In this document: positions 41,178-48,651 of the stretch, one piece after another
Position numbering within the stretch: the first letter of the stretch is position 1
How the letters are laid out: every line of letters begins with the position of its first letter
Source of the DNA: a bacterium
GTDB taxonomy: Bacteria; Hydrothermota; UBA3073; JACQXS01; JAGMCI01
Reading direction: 5' to 3'
NCBI GenBank assembly: GCA_030018315.1
Contig: JASEGA010000014.1
Coordinates: 1 to 54,691 of the forward strand
Length of the DNA: 54,691 bases
Translations under genes and position numbers: made by a program
The notes under the pieces: generated by a model
The model's input: the letters and a program-made list of their open reading frames with translations, nothing else
The model's database searches: none
Told to the model about the DNA's origin: nothing

Positions 41178-44105
41178 ATGCAGCTTACAGAGAGAGATAT
41201 TTTATCCGGTCTGAACCCAAAGCAGTTAGAAGCTGTGACCTTTGGTGAGGGCCCCTTACTTATCATAGCAGGAGCCGGCACAGGTAAGACAAAGGTAATC
41301 ACTCATCGTATTGCGTGGCTAATTGTGAGTAAGCGTGCTAGACCTGAGGAGATATTAGGACTCACTTTTACCGATAAGGCGGCAGATGAGATGGAAGAGC
41401 GTGTCGATGTCTTAGTCCCGTATGGCTACATTCCCGTCCAAATAAGTACATTCCATTCATTTGGACAGCGTATTTTAAGGGAGTATGCTTTTGAACTCGG
41501 AATATCGCCTAACTTTAAAGTACTCACAACTCCGGAGCTACTTGTTTTTTTAAAAGAACATCTTTGGGAGCTCCCACTTGAGCATTTTCGGCCACTCTCA
41601 TATCCGACAAAATACTTGGAGTCGCTACTTGCTGTGATATCACGTGCTAAAGATGAGGATGTAACTTCAGAAGAATACTTTAACTATGCAACTGATAGGG
41701 TAGCTAAATCAAATTCTGCTGAAGATAAGGATGAAGCCATTAAGCAACTTGAGGTTGCTAAATGTTACCAGAAATATGAGGAGCTACTTACCACTGCTGG
41801 TTATCTTGATATTCCAAGTTTGATAACTTTACCTCTTAAACTTTTAAGAACCAGTCCCAGTAGCCTTAAGAAGTTACAAGCTCGTTTTAAATATATCTTA
41901 GTAGACGAATTCCAGGACACTAATTATGCACAGTTTCAATTACTACAGCTTTTAGCTGCCCCTCATCGTAATATCACAGTAGTGGGTGATGATGACCAAT
42001 CAATTTACAAGTTTCGTGGTGCATGTCTAGCAAACATTTTATCATTCCGTGATATCTACCCTGATGCTTATGAGATTGTCCTTACACAGAATTACCGTAG
42101 TACACAGTCAATTCTTTCTACTGCACATCGTTTAATTTCTTTTAATAACCCAAATAGATTAGAAATAATATCAAAAGTTGATAAATCAATTGTAGGAATA
42201 AAACCAATTGGGACAAAAGTTTCTTATTTTCATTATGATACTATCTCAAACGAAGCCGATTCAGTAGCAGGTATAATAGAAGATAAAGTAAAGCATGGCT
42301 TCAAATATAGTGATTTTGCTATCCTTGTACGTACAAACCAAACAGCAATCCCATTCTTGGCTTCACTGAATCTACATGGTATTCCATATCGGTTTTCTGG
42401 TAATCAAGGTCTTTATGATAGGGAGGAGATAAAGATTCTCATTTCACTACTTAATGTATTAAGTAATGTAGGAGATGACCAATCTATTTATCATCTTTTA
42501 ATCTCTCCTGTGTATAACTTGAATCCAATAGAACTTTCCAAGTGCTTTGGGGTAGCTCGTCGTAATAACAGGTCTTTATATGAAGGATTAACTGACTTAA
42601 TAGATAAATCTAAGCAACGCAGTAGGGGAGAGGCTGGAGTTCCATATAATAGTGAAATAGATATATCTACAGCGAGTAAGTCTATAATTGAAATGTTTCT
42701 TAAGGAGATTGCACACCTCAGTCATTTAGCTACTACTCAATCTACTGGTAAAGTGCTTTACGAGTTTCTAACTAATAGCAGTTGGTTTAAATCTCTTGTC
42801 TCTAATCCTTCAATAGAGAATGAGATTACGATAAAGAATATAGCGCATTTTTTACGTATTATAGAGAATGTGGGTAGTCTCATTCGGACAGATAGAGTTC
42901 CTTTTGTAGCTGCACACATTGAGAGTTTACGTGACCTCGGTGATAACCCTCCTGTAGCAGAGGCTGATTTTGATATTGATGCAGTTAATGTAATGACAGT
43001 CCATAAGGCGAAAGGACTTGAATTCAGAGTTGTATTCCTAACTTCACTTGTTTCAGATATCTTTCCGCACCGCGAAATGCCAAAGCTTGCAGAGCTACCT
43101 CTTGTTTTAGTGAAGGAACAAATTCCAGATATACCAGATTCTGAGGTTCATGAGCAAGAAGAGAGACGTCTTTTTTATGTTGGGATGACTCGGGCAAAGG
43201 ATGAGCTAATTTTGACTTCATCTCGTGATTATGGAGGTAGACGTGCTAAACGGGTTTCACAATTTGTTATAGAAGCTATGGATTTACAGAAGACTGAAAT
43301 TGTAGCTGAGAAGGAAATGGATTTAGAGAAGATAGCTCATTTTGGTAGAGTTACTGAACCTAAATTAGAAAAGATAGATAGAGCTGCCATTCTTGAGTTA
43401 TCAAGCACAGGCATAGATGATTGGCTTACATGCCCTCGTAAGTATTGGTATATTCATTACTTAAAGGTGCCTACCCCTAAGCATCACACAATAGTATATG
43501 GGGTTGCTGTTCATAAGGCGATTGAGTTCTACTTAAGTTCAAAAAAATTAGGTAAGCAAACTACTCCACATGAAGTTATCCGTGTATTTAAAGATTCATG
43601 GGTAAGTGAAGGGTTTGTTTCAAGAAAGCATGAGGAAGATAGATTTAAGAAAGGTGAGGAAGTAATAAGCAAGTTTTTTATTGAAGAAGAGAAAAATGGT
43701 GTTATTCCCACATTTGTTGAAGAAGAATTCTCTTTTTTACTTGATGATGTACGGGTCATAGGGAAATGGGATAGGGTAAATGATGATGTAATTATAGATT
43801 ATAAGACAGGCGATGTATTTACTAAATCAAAGGCTAATAAAAGGGCACGTGACAGTGTCCAGCTACCAATTTATGGGCTTGCATATTTGGAGCGGTTTGG
43901 TAAGCTACCAAGTAGAATAGAGTTACATTTTGTTGATACCGGAGTAGTAGGTGAATTAAAGAATGTTTCTGAAAAGATAAAAAAGGTAAAGCAGATTATT
44001 AATGATGTAGCCCATAGGATAAGGGCACGCGACTTTTTGCCTAATCCTACTTATCGGGCATGTGAGTTTTGCACCTGTCGAATGCTATGCTCTTATATTC
44101 CATAA
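41178..44105 (+). CDS. UvrD/PcrA-type helicase fused to a PD-(D/E)XK Fe-S nuclease
   Basis: 975 residues. SF1A motifs: Q motif NPKQLEAV, Walker A GAGTGKT (about 32-38), VDEFQDTN, GDDDQSIYKFRGA, QNYRSTQSIL, VMTVHKAKGLEF and RRLFYVGMTRAKDEL. The C-terminal 220 residues are a RecB/Cas4-like nuclease: TCPRKYWY, GVAVHKAIEFYL, VIIDYKTGD (catalytic D-x-K) and a closing CEFCTCRMLC. One upstream and three closing cysteines suit a 4Fe-4S cluster, as in AddB and Cas4. Likely DNA repair by end resection. Confidence 0.9.
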   Translation: MQLTERDILSGLNPKQLEAVTFGEGPLLIIAGAGTGKTKVITHRIAWLIVSKRARPEEILGLTFTDKAADEMEERVDVLVPYGYIPVQISTFHSFGQRILREYAFELGISPNFKVLTTPELLVFLKEHLWELPLEHFRPLSYPTKYLESLLAVISRAKDEDVTSEEYFNYATDRVAKSNSAEDKDEAIKQLEVAKCYQKYEELLTTAGYLDIPSLITLPLKLLRTSPSSLKKLQARFKYILVDEFQDTNYAQFQLLQLLAAPHRNITVVGDDDQSIYKFRGACLANILSFRDIYPDAYEIVLTQNYRSTQSILSTAHRLISFNNPNRLEIISKVDKSIVGIKPIGTKVSYFHYDTISNEADSVAGIIEDKVKHGFKYSDFAILVRTNQTAIPFLASLNLHGIPYRFSGNQGLYDREEIKILISLLNVLSNVGDDQSIYHLLISPVYNLNPIELSKCFGVARRNNRSLYEGLTDLIDKSKQRSRGEAGVPYNSEIDISTASKSIIEMFLKEIAHLSHLATTQSTGKVLYEFLTNSSWFKSLVSNPSIENEITIKNIAHFLRIIENVGSLIRTDRVPFVAAHIESLRDLGDNPPVAEADFDIDAVNVMTVHKAKGLEFRVVFLTSLVSDIFPHREMPKLAELPLVLVKEQIPDIPDSEVHEQEERRLFYVGMTRAKDELILTSSRDYGGRRAKRVSQFVIEAMDLQKTEIVAEKEMDLEKIAHFGRVTEPKLEKIDRAAILELSSTGIDDWLTCPRKYWYIHYLKVPTPKHHTIVYGVAVHKAIEFYLSSKKLGKQTTPHEVIRVFKDSWVSEGFVSRKHEEDRFKKGEEVISKFFIEEEKNGVIPTFVEEEFSFLLDDVRVIGKWDRVNDDVIIDYKTGDVFTKSKANKRARDSVQLPIYGLAYLERFGKLPSRIELHFVDTGVVGELKNVSEKIKKVKQIINDVAHRIRARDFLPNPTYRACEFCTCRMLCSYIP

Positions 44106-45595
44106 TTTTCGTACTCTACATCCACAATCCAGATTTATGGACATACTTTGGTGATTTTAGGTTTGTAAATTCAATTATTTGTGACAATAGGTTTGTTTAT
44201 GTAGCAAGTGACTATGGAATAACAAGATTTGATAAATTAACTTCATCGTGGACGCCACCTAAAAGTAGGACTCCGTTTCCTAATAATGTTAAGTTAATTG
44301 CACAGGACCCCTTCACTAATGAGATATGGTTTGTCATCCCTGAAGCTTTGGGCAGATACAACACAATTTTTGAAGATTACAGGCTTATAGAGTTTCCAGA
44401 AGGCTATACTACACCATGTTCTATTGCAATTTCAAAAGATTATGTATATTTATCCGCCTCAGGCGGATTGCATCAGTATTTAAGACTTGATAAGCTAACA
44501 AAATCGTGGACTAATATAGAATCTTTACCACAAGAATTAGAGTGGTTCCCTGAGGTATCACCATATCAATATCCGTGGCTCGCTCCTTACTATGTATTAG
44601 ATAAATTTTTAAGCAGATACGATATGACATGCGCTGCTACTGATGGACGATGGGTTTGGGTTGGTACAGCTGGGGATGGGCTTTATAAATATGATGCTAC
44701 AACTTACATGCCAGAACACTATTTATTAGGAGTTCCGGCTCGCAACTTGACAAGTCTATGGGGAGATGGAGAGGATATTTGGATTGGTACAGAGCAAGGC
44801 GTGATAAGATACAACCATATTACCAATTTGTACACTTATTACTCTCCATCCGTCCCGGACTTATGCATAAGTGCGGGATTGCCTACAAATGTGACTTCAA
44901 TTATCGGTAATGATAAAAGTGTATGGGTAGGCACTTTAGCTGGACTTTATCAATTTGATAAACATTCCGGTAATTGGCATGCTTTCACAAAATTTGGTGT
45001 AGGAGCAATTCATGAATTGCCCCTACCAAAAGTGACTTCCTTAACATTGAATAAAGAAACTATCTGGATAGGTACAGAAGATGGGTTGTCAAAGTTTGAA
45101 AATGGTGTTATTAAAGAAATATTTAAGGGGCTACCTGTAAATGACATTAAATTAGATTCACACGATTCTCTATGGATTGCTACTTCAAAAGGTGTATTTT
45201 GTAAAAGTGGAAGTAGCTGGAGTCAATTTGACGACCCAGATAAAATCATGCCACACGGTGTATATAAGATTTTATTTCATGACAATGTTATCTATTTTGG
45301 CTCAAAGCAAGGCATTTTAGTTTATGAAAATGGGGTGTGGCAAAGGTTCACTTATCCAGTATATCTCCCTGGTGAACAGATTTTGTCAATGGTAGCCGAC
45401 TCTGTTAATGGTATTTCAGAACTTTGGATAGGTACTGATTCAGGTGTTGCGGTATGGGACAAGAGTCATAACTTATGGGAAAGATACACACAAGAGAATT
45501 CTCCTATAAAAGGAGAAGTTTACTCCATATTTTTAGGGCACGAGTATATATATTTTGGGACTGGTGTTGGGCTAGTAGGGCTAAAGAAAGAATGA
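44087..45595 (+). CDS. Exported beta-propeller protein (two-component-regulator-propeller-like repeats)
   Basis: 502 residues. Begins MLLYSIIFVLYIHNPD, a short signal peptide; ATG at 44087 is chosen because upstream codons overlap the helicase end. Repeats of the form VWVGTAGDGLYKYD, IWIGTEQGVIRYN, VWVGTLAGLYQFD and IWIGTEDGLSKFE mark a Reg_prop-like propeller. No C-terminal sorting domain is visible. Three palindromic elements are translated within it (44452-44468, 44853-44878, 44999-45026). tRNA-Leu ends 3 nt after the stop, on the opposite strand. Role unknown. Confidence 0.78.
   Translation: MLLYSIIFVLYIHNPDLWTYFGDFRFVNSIICDNRFVYVASDYGITRFDKLTSSWTPPKSRTPFPNNVKLIAQDPFTNEIWFVIPEALGRYNTIFEDYRLIEFPEGYTTPCSIAISKDYVYLSASGGLHQYLRLDKLTKSWTNIESLPQELEWFPEVSPYQYPWLAPYYVLDKFLSRYDMTCAATDGRWVWVGTAGDGLYKYDATTYMPEHYLLGVPARNLTSLWGDGEDIWIGTEQGVIRYNHITNLYTYYSPSVPDLCISAGLPTNVTSIIGNDKSVWVGTLAGLYQFDKHSGNWHAFTKFGVGAIHELPLPKVTSLTLNKETIWIGTEDGLSKFENGVIKEIFKGLPVNDIKLDSHDSLWIATSKGVFCKSGSSWSQFDDPDKIMPHGVYKILFHDNVIYFGSKQGILVYENGVWQRFTYPVYLPGEQILSMVADSVNGISELWIGTDSGVAVWDKSHNLWERYTQENSPIKGEVYSIFLGHEYIYFGTGVGLVGLKKE
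44452..44468. repeat. ATCCGCCT-C-AGGCGGAT palindrome inside the propeller gene
   Basis: Perfect 8-bp arms with a 1-nt centre, translated as YLSASGGL. The sequence type is a common dispersed palindrome. Confidence 0.7.
44853..44878. repeat. 26-bp near-perfect palindrome inside the propeller gene
   Basis: TCCCGGACTTATG is followed by its complement with one mismatched pair (CATAAGTGCGGGA). Translated as VPDLCISAGLP. Confidence 0.65.
44999..45026. repeat. GTAGGAGCAATTC inverted repeat inside the propeller gene
   Basis: GTAGGAGCAATTC-AT-GAATTGCCCCTAC, 13-bp arms with one mismatch, translated as VGAIHELPLP. Related to the elements at 10571 and 12649. Confidence 0.75.
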
Positions 45596-45597
45596 AC

Positions 45598-45681
45598 TGC
45601 CGAAGGTGGGATTTGAACCCACACTCCCTTATGGGAATGGCGCCCTGAACGCCACGTGTCTACCAATTACACCACTTCGGC
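45598..45681 (-). tRNA. tRNA-Leu (anticodon CAG)
   Basis: 84-nt class II tRNA. Acceptor GCCGAAG pairs with CTTCGGC; D arm GTG...CAC; anticodon stem TGGCG/CGCCA with loop TTCAGGG, giving anticodon CAG (codon CUG). The long variable arm has TCCC/GGGA. T arm GTGGG-TTCAAAT-CCCAC. Discriminator A; the CCA end is not encoded. Confidence 0.97.
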
Positions 45682-45690
45682 TTTTAATAT

Positions 45691-45720
45691 ATTATAATCT
45701 AAAAGATACATGTTTGTCAA
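45691..45720 (-). promoter_or_regulatory. tRNA-Leu promoter, overlapping the SpoIID-like gene start
   Basis: On the minus strand, TTGACA (45720-45715) and TATAAT (45696-45691) are 18 nt apart, about 10 nt before the tRNA. The centre ATTATAAT also reads as TATAAT (45693-45698) on the plus strand, 11 nt before the ATG at 45710. Confidence 0.7.
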
Positions 45721-46858
45721 CTTTAATTTTGCATTTTTAATTTTATTGATTGGTTGTGCTCCAGTGTATAAAATACCAGTTGAAAGACATAAAATACCGA
45801 GTAAAAAACAAAGAATTCCATTAATTAGAGTAGCTCTCGGTGAACAGAGTAATATTGAGATTAGAGGGAGTAAACTTTTTATCTTGCCTGGCGGCAGACA
45901 GGTAAAGTCTGACAAAAAAGTATCAGGTGGTCTCTATTTCAAGGCGATGATAGTTAGTCAGGATAGCGACTCTGTATTTATTGATGCGACCCCAATAATT
46001 GGATTAGATTGGCCAGTCAAGATTACATCAAATAATGATGCAATAGAATTTAATAGTAGAACTTACAGAGGCGAGTTTACCATATATAAAAAGGGTAATA
46101 AGTTTCTTGTAGTAAATAAACTTAACATTGAGGATTACTTGAGGAGCGTAGTCCCTTGTGAGCTATGGACTAATAATTTAGAAGCCCTTAAAGCACAAGC
46201 AGTAGCTAGCCGTACCTATGCACTTTACTCTATTAAAGATACTGAAGAATACGATTTAGAAGCAACTGTTCAAGATCAAGTGTATAAGGGAAGGAATAGT
46301 GAAAATGAGGTTGCTACTCGGGCTGTAAATGAAACATATGGTATTGTGTGTACTTATAATGGTGAAATTATTCAATCAAATTATTCATCTACCTGTGGTG
46401 GTAGGACTGCTGATGGTGGATTACCATACTTAACAAGTATCTCGTGTCCATTCTGTGAAAATTCACCTCATTACAAATGGGAAGTCAGTTATCCAGAATC
46501 TAAGTTTTTAGAACTAATTACACCATCCTCTGTCATTCTGAGCAAAGCGAAGAATGTCATAAAGAGTGTAAGAGTTAAGAAACGGGACTCTTCCGGGAGG
46601 GTAGAACTCTTAGAAATTATCACTGATAAAGGAAACTACACTATAAAAGGAAGAGATGTAAGGACTATTCTTGGACTGAAGAGTACATTTCTTGATGTAA
46701 ATCTTAAGGGTAATAAGATAGTAATAAATGGTAGAGGTCAGGGTCATGGTATCGGGATGTGTCAATGGGGTATCTTAGGGATGGCAAACAAAGGATTTGG
46801 ATATGAGAGTATGCTTAGGTATTATTATAAAGATGTAGAAATTAAAAAAATTTACTAA
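45710..46858 (+). CDS. SpoIID/LytB-domain lipoprotein
   Basis: 382 residues. Lipoprotein signal with lipobox LIGC (Cys16). SpoIID core: EDYLRSVVPCELW, LKAQAVASRTYALY, NYSSTCGGRTADG, SCPFC and the C-terminal GRGQGHGIGMCQWG. The family cleaves denuded glycan strands of peptidoglycan or enhances amidases. The start overlaps the tRNA promoter. Two dispersed repeats are translated: LPGGRQ (45887-45902) and SSVILSKAKNVIKSV (46531-46560). The latter falls between core motifs. Confidence 0.88.
   Translation: MFVNFNFAFLILLIGCAPVYKIPVERHKIPSKKQRIPLIRVALGEQSNIEIRGSKLFILPGGRQVKSDKKVSGGLYFKAMIVSQDSDSVFIDATPIIGLDWPVKITSNNDAIEFNSRTYRGEFTIYKKGNKFLVVNKLNIEDYLRSVVPCELWTNNLEALKAQAVASRTYALYSIKDTEEYDLEATVQDQVYKGRNSENEVATRAVNETYGIVCTYNGEIIQSNYSSTCGGRTADGGLPYLTSISCPFCENSPHYKWEVSYPESKFLELITPSSVILSKAKNVIKSVRVKKRDSSGRVELLEIITDKGNYTIKGRDVRTILGLKSTFLDVNLKGNKIVINGRGQGHGIGMCQWGILGMANKGFGYESMLRYYYKDVEIKKIY
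45887..45902. repeat. CCTGnnGGCAGnCAGG palindromic element, copy 2
   Basis: CCTGGCGGCAGACAGG, extended by a TTG/TAA pairing outside. Matches copy 1 at 6858-6873. Confidence 0.5.
46531..46560. repeat. TGTCATTCTGAG...GAAGAATGTCAT element inside the SpoIID-like gene
   Basis: A short-core copy of the TGTCATT family, in frame, encoding VILSKAKNVI. Confidence 0.75.
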
Positions 46859-46860
46859 TA

Positions 46861-48567
46861 ATGCACATTATCTTGTTCTTTTTACTCACTATTGAAGGGT
46901 TTAAAGTAAAACATATAGAGTTTTATGGTAATCGTAGCTTTTCGGATAAGAAGTTGAAAGAAATTGTACATACTCGTGAAGGGAAACTTTACGACGAATT
47001 TCAATCTGCTTTAGACGAGAAGCGGCTTGTTAGTTTTTACAGAAATAGGGGCTTTAAAGAGGCAAAAGTGACTGAGTGGAAAAAAAATATAATCAACTTT
47101 GAAAAAAGGTTAATAGAATGTAAAGTATATATTGAAGAAGGACAGCGTAGTTACATAAGTGGGATTAAATTTGAAGGTAATAGGACAATTTTAGAAGCTC
47201 AGTTAAGTGACATTGTTAAGTTGAAATCAGGTGACCCATTAGATGAGGAACGTATTTTTATCGCAAAATATGCGTTAACTTCCCTATACGCTGATATAGG
47301 ATATGCTTACACAGAAGTAGAACATAAACTTATTCCTATTTCTACATATGAAGATACAGTTTGTTTTCAAATTAATGAACATAAGGAAGTTAGATTTGGT
47401 AATATAAGAATAATTGGTAATAAAGGGGTCAGAGATGAAATAATTATGCGAGAAATTATTTTTGAAAAAGGAGCACTTTATTCACCCAAGAAATTATATG
47501 AATCTCAAGTCCGTATTTATGGAACTGACCTTTTTGAATCTGTTAAGTTTGAACTTCAAGGAATAGAAGCTAATAGAGATACAATTGATGTTATATTTTG
47601 GGTAAAAGAAAAGTTGCCTAAATGGACAGCATTTGGTGTAGGTTATGGGTCTCCTAATCGGACATGGTTAAATATAGGGTGGGGACATGACAATTTGTGG
47701 GGTAATGGGCAAAGATTGGAAGCGCAATCTAAATACGAGCTTGATCCATTTGAATTAAACAAGTTACAAAAATTAGATGTTAACATTGCATATCTTGAAC
47801 CTTATTTCTTAAATACTTCTGTTAAAGCACAACTTAAGCCTTTTTATAAATTTTACAAGGTAGGTAAAAACACAAGTTATGAGCTTAGCTATATGGGAAT
47901 AGAGGGCAGATTAGGTAAGTATATTGGTAAATTTTGTCAATCATTTATTAGTTACAATTATGAAATTGTGCGTGAAGAGGGAAGTGTTCCAAAAGAGGCA
48001 AGGGGCGAAATTGTAAACTCAGTCCTGTTTTCTGTAGCATGGGATACACGTGATAATATATTTTATCCAATGAATGGTTATATAAGTGCCTTTTCGTATG
48101 AGTACGCAGGTAGAGTGTTAGGTGGAGCCTATAAGTTTAGCAAGTTTACATACGATTTCTCACTTTATAGTCAATTTTTGAAGTCAGTAATAGGAACAAG
48201 ACTGAAATTTGGTGGTATAGTGGGTGAGACACCACTTGAGCGTAGATTTATTTTGGGTGGTGCAAATACAGTAAGAGGATATACAGATATGTTATATACA
48301 CCTGAGTGGAAAAATTGGATAGGAGTGGCTAATTTGGAGCTTAGAATACCGACATTTAAAAAATTTGAGCTTGCATATTTTATAGATGTAGGTAATGTGT
48401 GGACAAAGAAGGAAGATATAAGAATACAGGGACTAAAGATAGGTGCAGGATTTGGAGTGAGGTATCATACCCCAATAGGACCTGTAAGAATTGATTATGG
48501 ACATAAGATTGTGGAAGCAAAACAAGATAAAGGTAGATTATACTTAGCTATTGGATATATGTTTTAA
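46861..48567 (+). CDS. BamA/TamA-family outer-membrane assembly protein
   Basis: 568 residues. A short signal-like N-terminus (MHIILFFLLTIEG), three POTRA domains (about 15-90, 92-165, 168-245) with patterns such as IKFEGNRTILEAQL and IRIIGNKGVRDEIIMREI, then a 16-strand-type barrel (about 255-568). The lid-loop motif ILGGANTVRGY and the final strands GVRYHTPIGPVRIDYGHKI are diagnostic. With three POTRAs and a TamB next to it, a TamA-like role is likely. Confidence 0.88.
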   Translation: MHIILFFLLTIEGFKVKHIEFYGNRSFSDKKLKEIVHTREGKLYDEFQSALDEKRLVSFYRNRGFKEAKVTEWKKNIINFEKRLIECKVYIEEGQRSYISGIKFEGNRTILEAQLSDIVKLKSGDPLDEERIFIAKYALTSLYADIGYAYTEVEHKLIPISTYEDTVCFQINEHKEVRFGNIRIIGNKGVRDEIIMREIIFEKGALYSPKKLYESQVRIYGTDLFESVKFELQGIEANRDTIDVIFWVKEKLPKWTAFGVGYGSPNRTWLNIGWGHDNLWGNGQRLEAQSKYELDPFELNKLQKLDVNIAYLEPYFLNTSVKAQLKPFYKFYKVGKNTSYELSYMGIEGRLGKYIGKFCQSFISYNYEIVREEGSVPKEARGEIVNSVLFSVAWDTRDNIFYPMNGYISAFSYEYAGRVLGGAYKFSKFTYDFSLYSQFLKSVIGTRLKFGGIVGETPLERRFILGGANTVRGYTDMLYTPEWKNWIGVANLELRIPTFKKFELAYFIDVGNVWTKKEDIRIQGLKIGAGFGVRYHTPIGPVRIDYGHKIVEAKQDKGRLYLAIGYMF

Positions 48568-48572
48568 TTTTT

Positions 48573-48622
48573 GGAGTGCAACAACGATGTTGTTGCATGC
48601 AAAATCACCGATTTTGCACTCC
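48573..48622. repeat. TGCA double-hairpin element, complete copy
   Basis: GGAG/CTCC close a junction holding two adjacent perfect hairpins, TGCAACAAC-GAT-GTTGTTGCA (48577-48597) and TGCAAAATC-ACC-GATTTTGCA (48598-48618). Exactly 50 nt with no unpaired linker. It separates the TamA-like and TamB genes. Confidence 0.85.
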
Positions 48623-48651
48623 ATATTAAAAATTACAGCTGGATTTGGGAT

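Noticed and set aside
48571-48651. TTG start for TamB at 48571
   Set aside because: These 27 codons are encoded by the hairpin element; the hydrophobic anchor begins at the ATG at 48652.
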